Shown here piece after piece: positions 48,835-58,405 of a stretch of DNA of 64,000 nt. Every line of letters begins with the position of its first letter. Position 1 is the first letter of the stretch. Below the pieces are notes generated by a model. That model had not been told where the DNA came from. It was given only the letters and a program-made list of their open reading frames with translations, and did not search any database. Location: positions 1-64,000 of the forward strand of contig JBGSKC010000030.1 of the NCBI GenBank assembly GCA_041741415.1, given 5' to 3'. The translations under genes and the position numbers were made by a program. Source of the DNA: JANQTF01 sp041741415 (GTDB lineage: Bacteria > Bacteroidota > Bacteroidia > J057).

Positions 48835-51800
48835 ATGAAAAATAAGAATACAGTCCTTTCGCTGTTGTTCATCTTCATTGCCATTTGTGCCTATAACCTG
48901 TACTACACGTATGTGCAGTTTAGCCTCAATGGTAAAATTTCGGAGGCCGAAGCCGCCTTCAACCAGCTTCCTGCCGACCAAAGCAAATGGTCAGGCGAAG
49001 ATTCTGTCACGTACGATGAGTATGTGAAAACCCTGGCCGAGCTGGAGCCAGACCGCAAAAAGGCCGCCGACCTCTCCTTCACCCTGGGTCTTGACCTTCA
49101 GGGAGGGATGTTTGTGACCCTCGAAGTGGTGATGGAAGACCTTCTTAAGGAGCTTGCCGCCACGCCCGAAGACAGCTCGTTCCAGGCTGCCCTTGCCTGC
49201 GCCAGCGAAAAGCGCAGCCAGGTTGCCCAGCCTTACATTCCTCTTTTCATCAATTGCTTCCGGGAAATCAACCCCACCGAAGGAGCCTTGGGTGCCATCT
49301 TCACGAGTGAAGACCTCGACATTTCTTTTGGCACTACCGACGGCGAGGTGGCTGAAATCCTCCAAAGCAAGGCTGATGCAGCCCTGGACCGTACCTTCAA
49401 CATCATCCGTGCACGGATTGACCAGTTTGGCGTGGTGTCGCCAACATTGCAAAAGCAGGAGAACACCGACCGGATTTTGCTCGAACTGCCAGGGGTAAAA
49501 GACAAAGAGCGTGTTCGTACGCTGCTGCGCAGCACTGCAAAGCTCGAGTTCTACACCTGCTACTCCTTCCAGGATGCCTTCCCTGTGCTGATCGACATCA
49601 ACGAGCGGCTTCGCCAGCTCGAAGGCCTGTCTGACACCACCGAAACGGTTGCTGCCACGGATTCTACTGCCACTGACAGCACGGCCATTGCCGCTGGCGA
49701 CACCAGTGCCACAGATACCAGTGCCTCCGACACCAGTCTGGCCAGCGAGGATGCCGACACCACCCGCGATTTTGCCAGCCTTTCTCCCGAAGAGCAGGAA
49801 AAAGAGCGCCAAAAGTTCCGTCGTGAAAACCCGCTGTTTGCTCGTTTGGTTCAACCCAACTTCGAAGCCATTGCCCAGGGAACACCTTATACCCCGCTTG
49901 TTGGCTATGCCGTTCCCAGCGATACTGCCTCTGTGAATTCAATGCTCAGGCGTGATGAAATCAAGGAGCTGATCCCTGAAGACATGCGCTTTGTGTGGTC
50001 TTTCAAGCAGGATGACGCAACCGACGAAGGCAGCGCTTATCTCGAACTGATCGCCATTCGCACCATCGACGAAGGCCCTGCCATGGGAGGAGATGCTGTG
50101 AGCACTGCCCGCCAGGACTTCGACCCCAACACCGGTGAGCCGATTGTTTCTGTGAGCATGACCTCCGAAGGAACCGCACAGTGGGGCCTCATTACCCAGG
50201 GCAACGTGGGGCGTCACATCGCCATTTTGCTTGACAACGGCGTGTACTCCTTCCCACGAGTGGAAGGCGCGATTACCACTGGCCAGACCCGTATTTCGGG
50301 TAGCTTCTCAGTGGAGACTGCCAAAGACCTCGCCAACGTGCTGGAAGCTGGTCAGTTGCCGGTTCCTGCCCGCATTGAAGGAGAAGAAACCGTTGGACCA
50401 ACCCTCGGGAAAGACAATATTCAGTCCGGACTCACCTCTTTCATCATTGCCTTTTTGGCCATCCTCGTCTTCATGGCGCTGTATTATGCCAAAGCGGGCG
50501 TGGTGGCAAACGTGGCCCTGCTGGCCAACATCCTCTTCATTCTTGGCACCTCAGCTGCCTTCACGGTGGTGATGACTCTGCCAGGTATTGCCGCTATCGT
50601 GCTGACGATGGGGATGGCCGTTGACGCCAATGTGCTGATCTTCGAGCGTATCCGGGAAGAATTAGGGAAAGACAAAACCTTGAAGGCCTCTATCAAGGCT
50701 GGTTTTGACAACGCCTTTAGTGCCATTATGGACGGTAACATCACAACCTTCCTGGTAGGTGTGATCCTGTATGCCTTCGGGGTAGGCCCGATTCGTGGTT
50801 TCGCCGTGTCTTTGATGATCGGTATTGTGACAACGCTGATCGCTGCGCTGATTATTTCCCGCTTCATCCTCGACTTCTATGGCAACAAGGGTGCCGGGGC
50901 CATGAATTTCGGTTTCAAATGGTCAAACACCATTTTCTCCAACCTAAGCCTGAAGATGATCGCCCGCAGGCGGACGATGTACATCGTTTCCAGCACTGCT
51001 ATTGTGTTGAGCCTGCTGGCCATTCTCACCATTGGATTCAAAACGGGTGTCGATTTCCAGGGTGGCCGCCAGTTTACCATCGCGTTTACAGATGCTGAGG
51101 GCAATGCAAAGGGCCTGCAATCTGATGATGTAGCGCAGATTCGCCGCGACCTCACCGAAGCTTTCGAAAACCAGTCGCTCGTGGTGAAAACCCTCAGCAG
51201 CAACAACCAGCTGATGGTGACGACTAACTACCTGGTAGAAGATCGCGCTGCAACTGAGCGTGTGATTGAAGTCATGAAGCAGGGGGTTAACAAAAACTAC
51301 GGCAGTGCTCAAGGCTGGAAACTGGACGATGAGATCAGCGTGTCTGACATTGGTCCAACCGTTGCCAACGACATCAAGGAAGCAGCAGTGTACTCCGTGA
51401 TTTTCTCCCTGATCGTCATCTTCCTTTACATCCTGATCCGCTTCCGCAAGTGGCAATACTCAACTGGTGCCCTCGCGGCGCTGTTTCACGACGTGCTCAT
51501 TACCCTCGGGGTATTCTCCTTCCTGAGCCTGTTCGAGAATCTTCCTCTCAATGTGGAAATGAACCAGAACCTTATTGCGGCGCTGCTCACGATCATCGGG
51601 TATTCGATCAACGACACCGTGATTGTGTTTGACCGGATCCGGGAGAACCTGGAGGAAATGAAAACGAGCAACCTGGCTACTGTCTATGATGCCTCGATCG
51701 ACCAAACCCTGAGCCGTACCATCATCACCTCAGGCACTACTGTACTGGTCGCCTTGATCCTGGTGCTGTTCGGCGGGGATGTCATCAGCGGCTTCATGTT

Positions 51801-51921
51801 TGCCATTGTGGTTGGGGTGGGAATTGGTACCTACTCTTCCATCTTCGTGGCCAGCCCGATTGCCTTCGATTTGCTGGAGCGCTACTCCGACAAAAAAGCT
51901 GTCGAGCCTGCAAAGGCCTGA
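48835..51921 (+). CDS. secDF: Fused protein translocase subunit SecDF
   Basis: A 1028-residue SecD-SecF fusion, the usual Bacteroidota form. SecD part: TM1 at about 7-26, LDLQGGMFVTLEV near 85, the P1 ferredoxin-like region (RIDQFGVVSPTLQKQ), and TM2-6 around 525-690 with GMAVDANVLIFERIREEL. SecF part: TM from about 715, GVDFQGGRQF near 745, and TM segments 850-1015 with SINDTVIVFDRIRENL. It uses the proton motive force to pull proteins out of the Sec channel. Between P1 and the later SecD region (about 268-310) is a Thr/Ser/Asp/Ala-rich insert (TDSTATDSTAIAAGDTSATD) likely disordered and periplasmic. A terminator follows, so it is monocistronic. Confidence 0.96.
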   Translation: MKNKNTVLSLLFIFIAICAYNLYYTYVQFSLNGKISEAEAAFNQLPADQSKWSGEDSVTYDEYVKTLAELEPDRKKAADLSFTLGLDLQGGMFVTLEVVMEDLLKELAATPEDSSFQAALACASEKRSQVAQPYIPLFINCFREINPTEGALGAIFTSEDLDISFGTTDGEVAEILQSKADAALDRTFNIIRARIDQFGVVSPTLQKQENTDRILLELPGVKDKERVRTLLRSTAKLEFYTCYSFQDAFPVLIDINERLRQLEGLSDTTETVAATDSTATDSTAIAAGDTSATDTSASDTSLASEDADTTRDFASLSPEEQEKERQKFRRENPLFARLVQPNFEAIAQGTPYTPLVGYAVPSDTASVNSMLRRDEIKELIPEDMRFVWSFKQDDATDEGSAYLELIAIRTIDEGPAMGGDAVSTARQDFDPNTGEPIVSVSMTSEGTAQWGLITQGNVGRHIAILLDNGVYSFPRVEGAITTGQTRISGSFSVETAKDLANVLEAGQLPVPARIEGEETVGPTLGKDNIQSGLTSFIIAFLAILVFMALYYAKAGVVANVALLANILFILGTSAAFTVVMTLPGIAAIVLTMGMAVDANVLIFERIREELGKDKTLKASIKAGFDNAFSAIMDGNITTFLVGVILYAFGVGPIRGFAVSLMIGIVTTLIAALIISRFILDFYGNKGAGAMNFGFKWSNTIFSNLSLKMIARRRTMYIVSSTAIVLSLLAILTIGFKTGVDFQGGRQFTIAFTDAEGNAKGLQSDDVAQIRRDLTEAFENQSLVVKTLSSNNQLMVTTNYLVEDRAATERVIEVMKQGVNKNYGSAQGWKLDDEISVSDIGPTVANDIKEAAVYSVIFSLIVIFLYILIRFRKWQYSTGALAALFHDVLITLGVFSFLSLFENLPLNVEMNQNLIAALLTIIGYSINDTVIVFDRIRENLEEMKTSNLATVYDASIDQTLSRTIITSGTTVLVALILVLFGGDVISGFMFAIVVGVGIGTYSSIFVASPIAFDLLERYSDKKAVEPAKA

Positions 51922-51959
51922 TCTTCCGGCCCGGGCCAGGAGATGTCCTGATTCATCAC

Positions 51960-51994
51960 AAACCGCCGCGTCCGTTAGGAGATGCGGCGGTTTT
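51960..51994 (+). terminator. Intrinsic terminator after secDF
   Basis: AAACCGCCGC (51960-51969) is perfectly complementary to GCGGCGGTTT (51984-51993) with a 14-nt loop and a short T-run, 38 bp after the secDF stop. Confidence 0.85.
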
Positions 51995-52172
51995 GTCGTA
52001 ATTATCCCCTTCTTTTTGGCACTTGAAAAAATTCCCTGATATTGAAGCATCATTACCAGCCTTCTGCGAATGCATCACAAGGATTTACCGTCTTGCTTCG
52101 TTGGGGAAAGGAATGAATCGAATGTCAGGAATCATTTGACCTCTTTCACTCAGGAATCAACCGCATCTTCCT

Positions 52173-52862
52173 ATGCCCTTCTTGCTTCAAACCGACCCCA
52201 TCGCACCCATCGCCGAAGCCGCTGAAGCCACTGGTGCCCCCAAGTCCATCTTCGATATGCTCATGGCAGGCGGATGGACCATGATCCCATTGCTGGTACT
52301 GCTCGTGATCGCCATTTTTATTTACATTGAGCGCTATCTCACCATTCGCAAATCTGACACCGACTCCGAAGATTTCATGGACAAGGTGCGAGGGCACGTG
52401 CTTTCTGGCAATATCCAGGCTGCCAAAGGCCTCTGCGATTCAAAAAACGACGCCTTCGCCCGCATGATCCGCAAGGGAATTGAGCGTCTTGGCACTTCTT
52501 CCCTCAAAGACATTGAAGCCTCCATCGAAAACGTCGGCAAGCTCGAAATCTACCGCATGGAGCGCCGCCTTTCCATCCTCGCCACCATTGCCGGTGCAGG
52601 CCCGATGCTTGGCTTCTTCGGTACCGTGATCGGGATGATCAAGGCCTTCCTTGTGATTGAAGAAAAAGGGGGTGTCGTGAACGCCGCCGACCTCGCCGGA
52701 GGCATCTCCGAAGCCATGGTAACCACTGCAGCAGGCCTTGTGGTGGGGATTATCGCCTACCTCGCCTACAACACGCTCGTTGCCAGGGTAAACAAGGTGA
52801 TGTACAAGCTGGAGCTCACCTCCACTTCCTTCATTGACCTGCTTCAGGAGCCCGCGAGATAA
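52173..52862 (+). CDS. exbB: MotA/TolQ/ExbB proton channel protein
   Basis: A 229-residue inner-membrane protein with three TM segments (about 36-54, 132-156, 178-200) and the ExbB/TolQ core: LATIAGAGPMLGFFGTVIGM, followed by DLAGGISEAMVTTAAGLVVGI. It forms the pentameric proton channel that powers TonB or Tol systems together with ExbD/TolR. The ExbD gene starts 48 bp downstream. No TonB or receptor gene is directly adjacent; the TonB-C protein at 12.2 kb and the receptor at 21 kb are distant members of possibly the same machinery. Confidence 0.93.
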   Translation: MPFLLQTDPIAPIAEAAEATGAPKSIFDMLMAGGWTMIPLLVLLVIAIFIYIERYLTIRKSDTDSEDFMDKVRGHVLSGNIQAAKGLCDSKNDAFARMIRKGIERLGTSSLKDIEASIENVGKLEIYRMERRLSILATIAGAGPMLGFFGTVIGMIKAFLVIEEKGGVVNAADLAGGISEAMVTTAAGLVVGIIAYLAYNTLVARVNKVMYKLELTSTSFIDLLQEPAR

Positions 52863-52910
52863 TCGCACCGTCGTTTCTGCCCATTTTTGTCGTCTTTCAA
52901 CCCTTTGCCC

Positions 52911-53315
52911 ATGGCCCTTAGTAGCAGAAATAAGGTGAGCGTCGAATTCAGCACCGCCACAATGTCCGACATTGTGTTCCTCCTGCTGATTTACTTCCTC
53001 CTCTCCGCCAGCTTCGTCACGCAGTCTTCCATTGAAGTTGACCTGCCCTCCAGCACCTCGCAATCGCCCAGCAAGTCTCAGAATAGCATCACCATCGCGC
53101 CCGGCGGCCTTTATGCCTGGAACAACCAGCAAATGAGCGCCAAAGAGGATCTTGCCCCGCTGATCGAGGCCACCCTCACCGACGATGACAAGGAAAATGA
53201 CGCCATCGCCCTTCGGGTGGACAAAGGCGTTACTTTCGAGGAGGCATCTTACGTGATGTCGGTGGTGGCTGAATTTGGTGGGAAAATCTTCATCCTTACC
53301 GAATACAGCGAATAA
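52911..53315 (+). CDS. exbD: ExbD/TolR-type biopolymer transport protein
   Basis: A 134-residue bitopic protein started at the ATG at 52911. The TM helix carries the essential membrane Asp in TMSDIVFLLLIYFLLSA (D about residue 19), preceded by a basic cytoplasmic tail. The periplasmic part has the ExbD features IEVDLPSSTS, SITIAPGGLYAWNNQQ, ALRVDKGVTFEEASYVMSVV. With the upstream ExbB it couples proton flow to outer-membrane transport. It directly follows exbB. Confidence 0.93.
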   Translation: MALSSRNKVSVEFSTATMSDIVFLLLIYFLLSASFVTQSSIEVDLPSSTSQSPSKSQNSITIAPGGLYAWNNQQMSAKEDLAPLIEATLTDDDKENDAIALRVDKGVTFEEASYVMSVVAEFGGKIFILTEYSE

Positions 53316-53726
53316 CGGCCTCTTTTCAGCTGGGTCTGCTTCGCTGACTGCACCTTCTCCCGCCTCCGGCCTTGTTGACCGGAGCCTGCGGGGCCTTGAT
53401 TACGATACTTCCGGAGCGCCAGCCAGCGGTCCGGAAGTGGCGTTTTTGAAGGGGATGTTCTCCGATCCGGCAAAAACGGCTTCAATGGCTTTTCCCGATA
53501 ACCGGGCTCTGGCGCAATATAGCCTGCAGGGCGATGATGAAAAGGCGGAATATTTGTATCGATTTTTCGAAATAAGTAGATGAAAAATAAGCTCTGGAGC
53601 ATCTGATAGCTGTTTTTAGCCTGTGATGCCGCTCCCGGATCCTGTAACATATTCCAATATTGAGGTTTTCCAAATTTTCGAAACAATTGCAGGTTTGTAT
53701 CAGCCTTCTCCCACACGGCTGAACAC
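53316..53726. other. Intergenic region between exbD and T9SS protein gene
   Basis: 411 bp without a convincing gene. It holds the inverted repeat at 53407-53438. A short plus-strand frame overlapping the exbD end has no protein-like features. Confidence 0.45.
53407..53438 (+). terminator. Possible terminator downstream of exbD
   Basis: ACTTCCGGA (53407-53415) pairs with TCCGGAAGT (53430-53438), 14-nt loop, followed after GGCG by five T. The U-tract is displaced by four bases, so assignment as terminator is tentative. Confidence 0.42.
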
Positions 53727-55472
53727 ATGAAAAACCTTCTCCTCTTTTCTTCCCTCCTCTTACCCTTGAGCCTTTTGGGCCAGACATTCAAAGCGGATCT
53801 GGTGGTGCCTGATTTTCCCGCTGGTGAATCTTTCCAGATTCGCGAACTGATGCAGGTACCGGGCACCAACCAGTTCATGCTCACCGGCGACCTCAAAGGC
53901 CCTTCGCCTGATTACATGAACCGCGCCTTTTACCTCAGAACCAATCACCAGGGCGAGCCTGTGATAGCCCGCACCTGGTTTGGCGGAGTTTCCACCAGCG
54001 CCAACGGCATCCGGTCTGCCAGCATTGCCACCGACAGCGAAGGGAATGTGTACCTCGGTGGTGCCCTTGTGCAGGCTTTTCAGGGATTGGGTCGGGGGAG
54101 TGAGAAAACAATCGTGTCGATGGACGGCTCCGGACAAATCAACTGGTCGGTCATGGCACCAAACTGGGGCTTTGAAGATCTTGATTTTCACCCCCGCCAA
54201 CAACAGCTTTATACCTTGTCGGGCCCCGACGATGGCCTTTACCCTGCCGATCTGCTGTTGGGAAGATTTGCCAAAGACGGGCGGCGGATTGACGGATATG
54301 CGTTTGAAACAGCCACAGAAAACGAAGCCGTTGAACTCGTTCCCGGCGACGCGGGCACCTATTATGTGGTGGGAACTGGCTCGGCAGACTTGTCTCCTCA
54401 CACCTTTGTGATGCAGGTGGATACCGCACTGGATTTTGGCTGGGCTTTTTCTTTCGAACAAGCGGGTTTTGCCTACCGTCCTGCCGATGCGGCATGGCAT
54501 CCGGATGGTTACCTCCTCGTGGCGGGTTCGGTGGAGACGCTGGCTGATGGAAAGATGTTGGGGTTTGTGCTGGCCATTAACGATGACGGAAGCAGCCGTT
54601 TCCTGCGCCACCTGGCCCTTCAGGACCATGAATCGCTGCAGATTGAAGGGGTTGCTGGCGTGCGGAACAGCCGATACCCGGAGAATGCCGGGCTGCTCCT
54701 CGCCGGAACGGCCAGAGTTCAAGGCGGAAGCGCAACCTCTGCTGTTGTATTTGCCCTCGACACCCTGGGCGACCTGCGCTGGGTACAGAGCTATTCGGAC
54801 TTCCCCTCGCCCGATATTGAGGTGAGAGAAGGCTTCACAGACATCATTTACCTGCCTGATTACGAACAGTTTGCAGCTGCAGGACACACCTCAGTGAGGA
54901 ACTACGGGCTGGAACTTACCCGGAGGCGCGGTCTGCTGCTGCGGGCACCAGTGAGCGACGGACAGATGGACGATAATGGACATTGCCTTTCGACCGTGCA
55001 GGGCAGCAGCGATGCTTACACCGTGATGGTTACTCCGGTGGCGGTCAACAGAACGGCCGAAGGTGGTTCCCAGTCTTTTGTGTATCAGGAGTCAAACCTG
55101 GCGGTTTACCCCAACTGGTGTACCCTGGAGTATCAGGGCAGCGGAACGGGAAGTGGCGACCCTGGCACGGGTCGCAGACGCCAGGAGCACCCTTTTGCAG
55201 ATGAAATGGACCGCTTTCAGCTGGGAGTTGTAACCACACAGGGGTCCACCCAATCCATTCAAATGATCAACCCCGGCGGTTTGACCGGCCTGGAGGCAGA
55301 ACTCATAGACATGCAAGGCAGGATGATTTTCAAAGAATCTCTGTCTGCGCATCAAGATCTGATTACCGTCAGAACCGGATCCCTGGCCCAGGGCCTCTAC
55401 CTCCTGCGTGTCACGCAGGCAGGGCGCACCATGGCTGCCAAGCGGATCCTACCCGGCCCTTTTGCTCAATAA
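53727..55472 (+). CDS. Secreted beta-propeller-like protein with T9SS type A sorting domain
   Basis: A 581-residue exported protein: signal peptide MKNLLLFSSLLLPLSLLGQ, then recurrent units such as DSEGNVYLGGALVQAF, PRQQQLYTLSGPDDG, GYLLVAGSVETLADG and NAGLLLAGTARVQGG, typical of delta-60/beta-propeller-like repeats. A Gly/Ser/Thr/Arg linker (about 475-490) leads to a C-terminal sorting domain of about 75 residues: LEAELIDMQGRMIFKES, TVRTGSLAQGLYLLRVTQAG, AAKRIL. That domain directs proteins through the type IX secretion system to the surface. Function of the propeller unknown. It is convergent with the next gene, sharing 7 bp. Confidence 0.87.
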   Translation: MKNLLLFSSLLLPLSLLGQTFKADLVVPDFPAGESFQIRELMQVPGTNQFMLTGDLKGPSPDYMNRAFYLRTNHQGEPVIARTWFGGVSTSANGIRSASIATDSEGNVYLGGALVQAFQGLGRGSEKTIVSMDGSGQINWSVMAPNWGFEDLDFHPRQQQLYTLSGPDDGLYPADLLLGRFAKDGRRIDGYAFETATENEAVELVPGDAGTYYVVGTGSADLSPHTFVMQVDTALDFGWAFSFEQAGFAYRPADAAWHPDGYLLVAGSVETLADGKMLGFVLAINDDGSSRFLRHLALQDHESLQIEGVAGVRNSRYPENAGLLLAGTARVQGGSATSAVVFALDTLGDLRWVQSYSDFPSPDIEVREGFTDIIYLPDYEQFAAAGHTSVRNYGLELTRRRGLLLRAPVSDGQMDDNGHCLSTVQGSSDAYTVMVTPVAVNRTAEGGSQSFVYQESNLAVYPNWCTLEYQGSGTGSGDPGTGRRRQEHPFADEMDRFQLGVVTTQGSTQSIQMINPGGLTGLEAELIDMQGRMIFKESLSAHQDLITVRTGSLAQGLYLLRVTQAGRTMAAKRILPGPFAQ

Positions 55473-55978
55473 AGTCCGGAGATGGCTCCGGAGGATGTTC
55501 GCTCTTGTACGGGTGCGGCAGTCGATCCAAAAGTCGGCTGCCCATCTGTGTTTAAAGCCAGTTTTTTCACCTTTTTCCGCACCAGCAACCAGGTGTTTTC
55601 GTCGAGGGGGCTGAGCTGATACCTGGCTTTGTAGAGAAACTGGTCTTGCACCAGATGGCCGCCTTCCAGGGTAAGCAGCAGGGTGTTGGCCTGGGGCTTA
55701 AACCGGAAGTGCCCTGCAGAAAGGTAAAGTAGGCCGTTGCCACAAACTCCCATGCCTTCGGGAACGATGAAGTCGTGCGTTATCGAGTCGCTGGCAGTGA
55801 AGGTGAAAATATCTGCAAACCTTTGAACGGAGTCGGGCACAAAGCGCACAAGCCGCAGGCTGTCTTCCTGAAGCAGGTATCCAACGAGCTCATAGCGCCC
55901 GGGAAAGGGAGAGGCGGTTTGGGCAAACAGAGAAGAGAAACACAGGGCAAGAAAGCAACCGAAAAAAAGGACGCGCAT
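55466..55978 (-). CDS. Secreted hypothetical protein, lipocalin-like
   Basis: A 170-residue exported protein with signal peptide MRVLFFGCFLALCFSSLFAQ. The remainder is beta-rich (GRYELVGYLLQEDSLRLVRF, DIFTFTASDSITHDFIVPEG, NTLLLTLEGGHLVQDQFLYK, DENTWLLVRKKV) with the GxYxLxGY start of lipocalin-like domains. A short Ser/Gly-rich tail ends it. Family unknown. Its 3' end overlaps that of the T9SS protein gene by 7 bp. Confidence 0.65.
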   Translation of the reverse strand: MRVLFFGCFLALCFSSLFAQTASPFPGRYELVGYLLQEDSLRLVRFVPDSVQRFADIFTFTASDSITHDFIVPEGMGVCGNGLLYLSAGHFRFKPQANTLLLTLEGGHLVQDQFLYKARYQLSPLDENTWLLVRKKVKKLALNTDGQPTFGSTAAPVQERTSSGAISGLY

Positions 55979-56076
55979 GGCAAATGGGTCGTGGTGAATG
56001 TATCTGGCTAACGAAGAATCGGGCCAAAACTGATAAATGAGCCATTTGCCTTGCGGGAAACGTCCGGGATTGGTGC

Positions 56077-57351
56077 CTATACCAGCAACCTGAACAAATT
56101 GGGGTTACCATTGAGCGATTCAAACTCAAACCTGGCTTCCTGCATCCTGCGGAGGAGTTGCCGGTGCGCGCCGGGCTCCAGGTATTCAATGCCCACCACG
56201 GCGGGGCCGGTTTCCCGGTTGTTGCGCTTCATGTATTCGAAAAACACAACATCGTCGCCCGGGCCCAGCACTTCCGCCACAAATTCCTTCAAGGCTCCCG
56301 CCCGCTGGGGAAACTGCACAATGAAAAAATGCTTCAGGCCCTGGTCGAGCAGCGACCGCTCCCTGATTTCCTCCGTCCGGGAAATGTCGTTGTTGCCGCC
56401 CGAGAGCACGCACACCACGGTTTTACCCCTGATCTGCTCCCTGATCTGGTCGAGGGCAGCCACCGACAAGGCTCCTGCTGGTTCGGCCACGATGGCCTCT
56501 TCCTCATACAGCTCCAGCAGCGTTGTGCAAACTTTTCCTTCTGACACCAGCAAGACCTGCTCCAGGCCTTCCTGGCAAATGCGCAAGGTGAGCTGGCCCA
56601 CCTTCCTCACGGCTGCTCCGTCGACAAATTTTTCTATTTCCTCCAGCAACACGGGTTCTCCCACCTTCAGGGATTCGTACATGGCCGGAGCGCCCAGTGG
56701 CTCCACGCCGATGAGCCGGGGCCGCTGGTTGGATGATCCGAAATAAATACTCAACCCGGCGCAAAGCCCGCCGCCACCCACGGGTGCCACCACGAAATCA
56801 GGCATTTTTCCGCACGCATCGAGGATTTCTTTGGCCACAGTTCCCTGCCCTGCAATCACATCGGGGTCGTCGAAGGGATGGACGAAGATCGCGCCTGTTT
56901 CCTCTGCCAGCATGGTGGCGTGGTGGAAGGAATCATCGAAGGTGTCTCCTTTCAGGACAATGTCCACCCATTCGCCACCGAATTTTCTCACCTTCCGCAC
57001 CTTCATTCTGGGGGTGGTTTCTGGCATCACAATGCGGCCGTAAATCTGCAGAGCCTGGCAGGCATAGGCCACCCCCTGGGCATGGTTGCCGGCACTGGCG
57101 CAAATTACGCCTTGCAAACGGGCAGTGGGGCTCAGCTGGCTGATTTTGTTGTAGGCCCCCCGCAATTTGTAGGAGCGGACCACCTGCAAATCCTCACGCT
57201 TGAGGTAAATCTCGGCTTCGTATCGCTGGCTCAGCCGCTGGTTGAATTCCAGCGGAGTTACCCGGCTGACATCCTTGAGCCTGTGACTGGCAGCCACCAC
57301 ATCGGCAGCCGTGAGGGTCACGTTTCGTAGGTCGGGAAGAAGAGAAGCCAT
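56077..57351 (-). CDS. ilvA: Threonine ammonia-lyase (threonine dehydratase)
   Basis: A 424-residue PLP enzyme that deaminates threonine to 2-ketobutyrate, the first committed step of isoleucine synthesis. PLP Lys is in VRSYKLRGAYNKI near residue 62; the phosphate-cradle GGGGLCAGLSIYFG near 193; Asn in ASAGNHAQGVAYAC and the Ser/Gly-rich VLSGGNNDIS. After about 340 comes a single ACT-like regulatory domain (HFFIVQFPQRAGALKEFV). The gene is 79 bp downstream of ilvE on the same strand, forming ilvEA under the presumed attenuator upstream of ilvE. Confidence 0.95.
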   Translation of the reverse strand: MASLLPDLRNVTLTAADVVAASHRLKDVSRVTPLEFNQRLSQRYEAEIYLKREDLQVVRSYKLRGAYNKISQLSPTARLQGVICASAGNHAQGVAYACQALQIYGRIVMPETTPRMKVRKVRKFGGEWVDIVLKGDTFDDSFHHATMLAEETGAIFVHPFDDPDVIAGQGTVAKEILDACGKMPDFVVAPVGGGGLCAGLSIYFGSSNQRPRLIGVEPLGAPAMYESLKVGEPVLLEEIEKFVDGAAVRKVGQLTLRICQEGLEQVLLVSEGKVCTTLLELYEEEAIVAEPAGALSVAALDQIREQIRGKTVVCVLSGGNNDISRTEEIRERSLLDQGLKHFFIVQFPQRAGALKEFVAEVLGPGDDVVFFEYMKRNNRETGPAVVGIEYLEPGAHRQLLRRMQEARFEFESLNGNPNLFRLLV

Positions 57352-57430
57352 GCAATCTTGACGGTCTGATGAAGGGATAAGGTCGATGGAAGGGGCGATA
57401 TTCTGCTGCCTGGAGCCTTAGTTTGCCTCG

Positions 57431-58318
57431 TCAAATAATCGTCCGCTCGAAATTTGGGTGAACCACCACCTTTCTGTACTGGCAGGAAAGCATGTAGCCA
57501 ATAGAATCTTCCCATGGGAGCGGAAACTCCACTTCATCGAGGTGAGAAACCCCGGCAACCTCGGCGGCGGTGCCTGTGAGGAAGCAAGCGTCGGCTTGTT
57601 TAAGGTCTTCGAGGGTAAACCTTCCTTCCTCGACCTTGATGCTTCTTTCCTTTGCCAGTTCGATCACGGCTTGCCGGGTGATGCCGGGGAGGATATTGCC
57701 GCGCAGCGGCGTGTACAGAACCCCTTCTTTTTCGAAGAAAATGTTAGCGGCTGAGGCCTCAGCCACATATCCTTCGCAGTCGAGCTGCAGGCTGTCGTCA
57801 AAGCCAAATTTTTTGGCTTCAGCGGTAGCCATGACCGAGTTGACGTAGTGACCGGAGATTTTGGCCTCGATGTTGAGGGTACGCGGGTCGGGGCGTCGGA
57901 AGGAAGAGGTGCGAAGCCGGGTGAGCTTATCGCCGTAGTAGGAGTTCCAGCGCCAGGCCGCAATGAGGAGGTGCGATTCCTCGGCGGGCAGGAGCCTCAT
58001 TTCGGTGCCAGCGAACACCAGGGGCCGGATGTAGGCATCGAGGAATTTGTTTTCCCGGAGCAGTTGATAGGACCATTCCACCATTTGCTCCACAGAGTAG
58101 GGGAGGGCGAGGCCTATCACGTCGGCAGAATACTTCAGCCTTGCAAAATGCGCTTCAGCCTGGAAAAGGTGGGTTCCTTCGCTGGTTTTGTAGGCTCGAA
58201 TGCCCTCAAAAACGGCCACGCCGTAGTGAAGGCTTTGAGAAAGCAAATTAGCCCTGGTGCTCGAACCGCGATAAAGCTCGCCATCAAGCATAAAGCTGGG
58301 TTGTGGGGTCTTGGGCAT
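57431..58318 (-). CDS. ilvE: Branched-chain amino acid aminotransferase
   Basis: A 295-residue fold-type IV PLP aminotransferase that makes leucine, isoleucine and valine from their keto acids. Signatures: SLHYGVAVFEGIRAYKT near 30, YIRPLVFAGTEMRL near 95, EAKISGHYVNSVMATAEAKK with the PLP Lys near 152, LDCEGYVAEASAANIFFEKE, and LPGITRQAVIELAKE. The gene starts at ATG 58318 and leads ilvEA. A Leu/Ile/Val-rich leader ORF and a terminator-like hairpin lie just upstream. Confidence 0.96.
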   Translation of the reverse strand: MPKTPQPSFMLDGELYRGSSTRANLLSQSLHYGVAVFEGIRAYKTSEGTHLFQAEAHFARLKYSADVIGLALPYSVEQMVEWSYQLLRENKFLDAYIRPLVFAGTEMRLLPAEESHLLIAAWRWNSYYGDKLTRLRTSSFRRPDPRTLNIEAKISGHYVNSVMATAEAKKFGFDDSLQLDCEGYVAEASAANIFFEKEGVLYTPLRGNILPGITRQAVIELAKERSIKVEEGRFTLEDLKQADACFLTGTAAEVAGVSHLDEVEFPLPWEDSIGYMLSCQYRKVVVHPNFERTII

Positions 58319-58352
58319 GTGGGGTAAATTGGAAGGTTGTTGAGATAACAGA

Positions 58353-58382
58353 AACGGCCTTTCCTGTTGCAGAAAGGCCGTT
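58353..58382 (-). terminator. Attenuator hairpin in front of ilvE
   Basis: On the minus strand AACGGCCTTTC (58382-58372) pairs perfectly over 11 bp with GAAAGGCCGTT (58363-58353), 8-nt loop, followed by TTCTGTTATCT: U-rich but not a pure T-run. It lies 23 nt after the leader ORF stop and 34 nt before the ilvE ATG. Its 5' arm CGGCCTTTC can alternatively pair over nine positions (one G-U) with GAAAGGCTG at 58423-58415 inside the leader ORF. Confidence 0.78.
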
Positions 58383-58405
58383 GTGGGTGTCTTGGAATAA
58401 GTTGC

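Noticed and set aside
53275..53583. 102-codon plus-strand frame after exbD
   Set aside because: Begins inside exbD in another frame, runs through a hairpin and has no hydrophobic or conserved segment.
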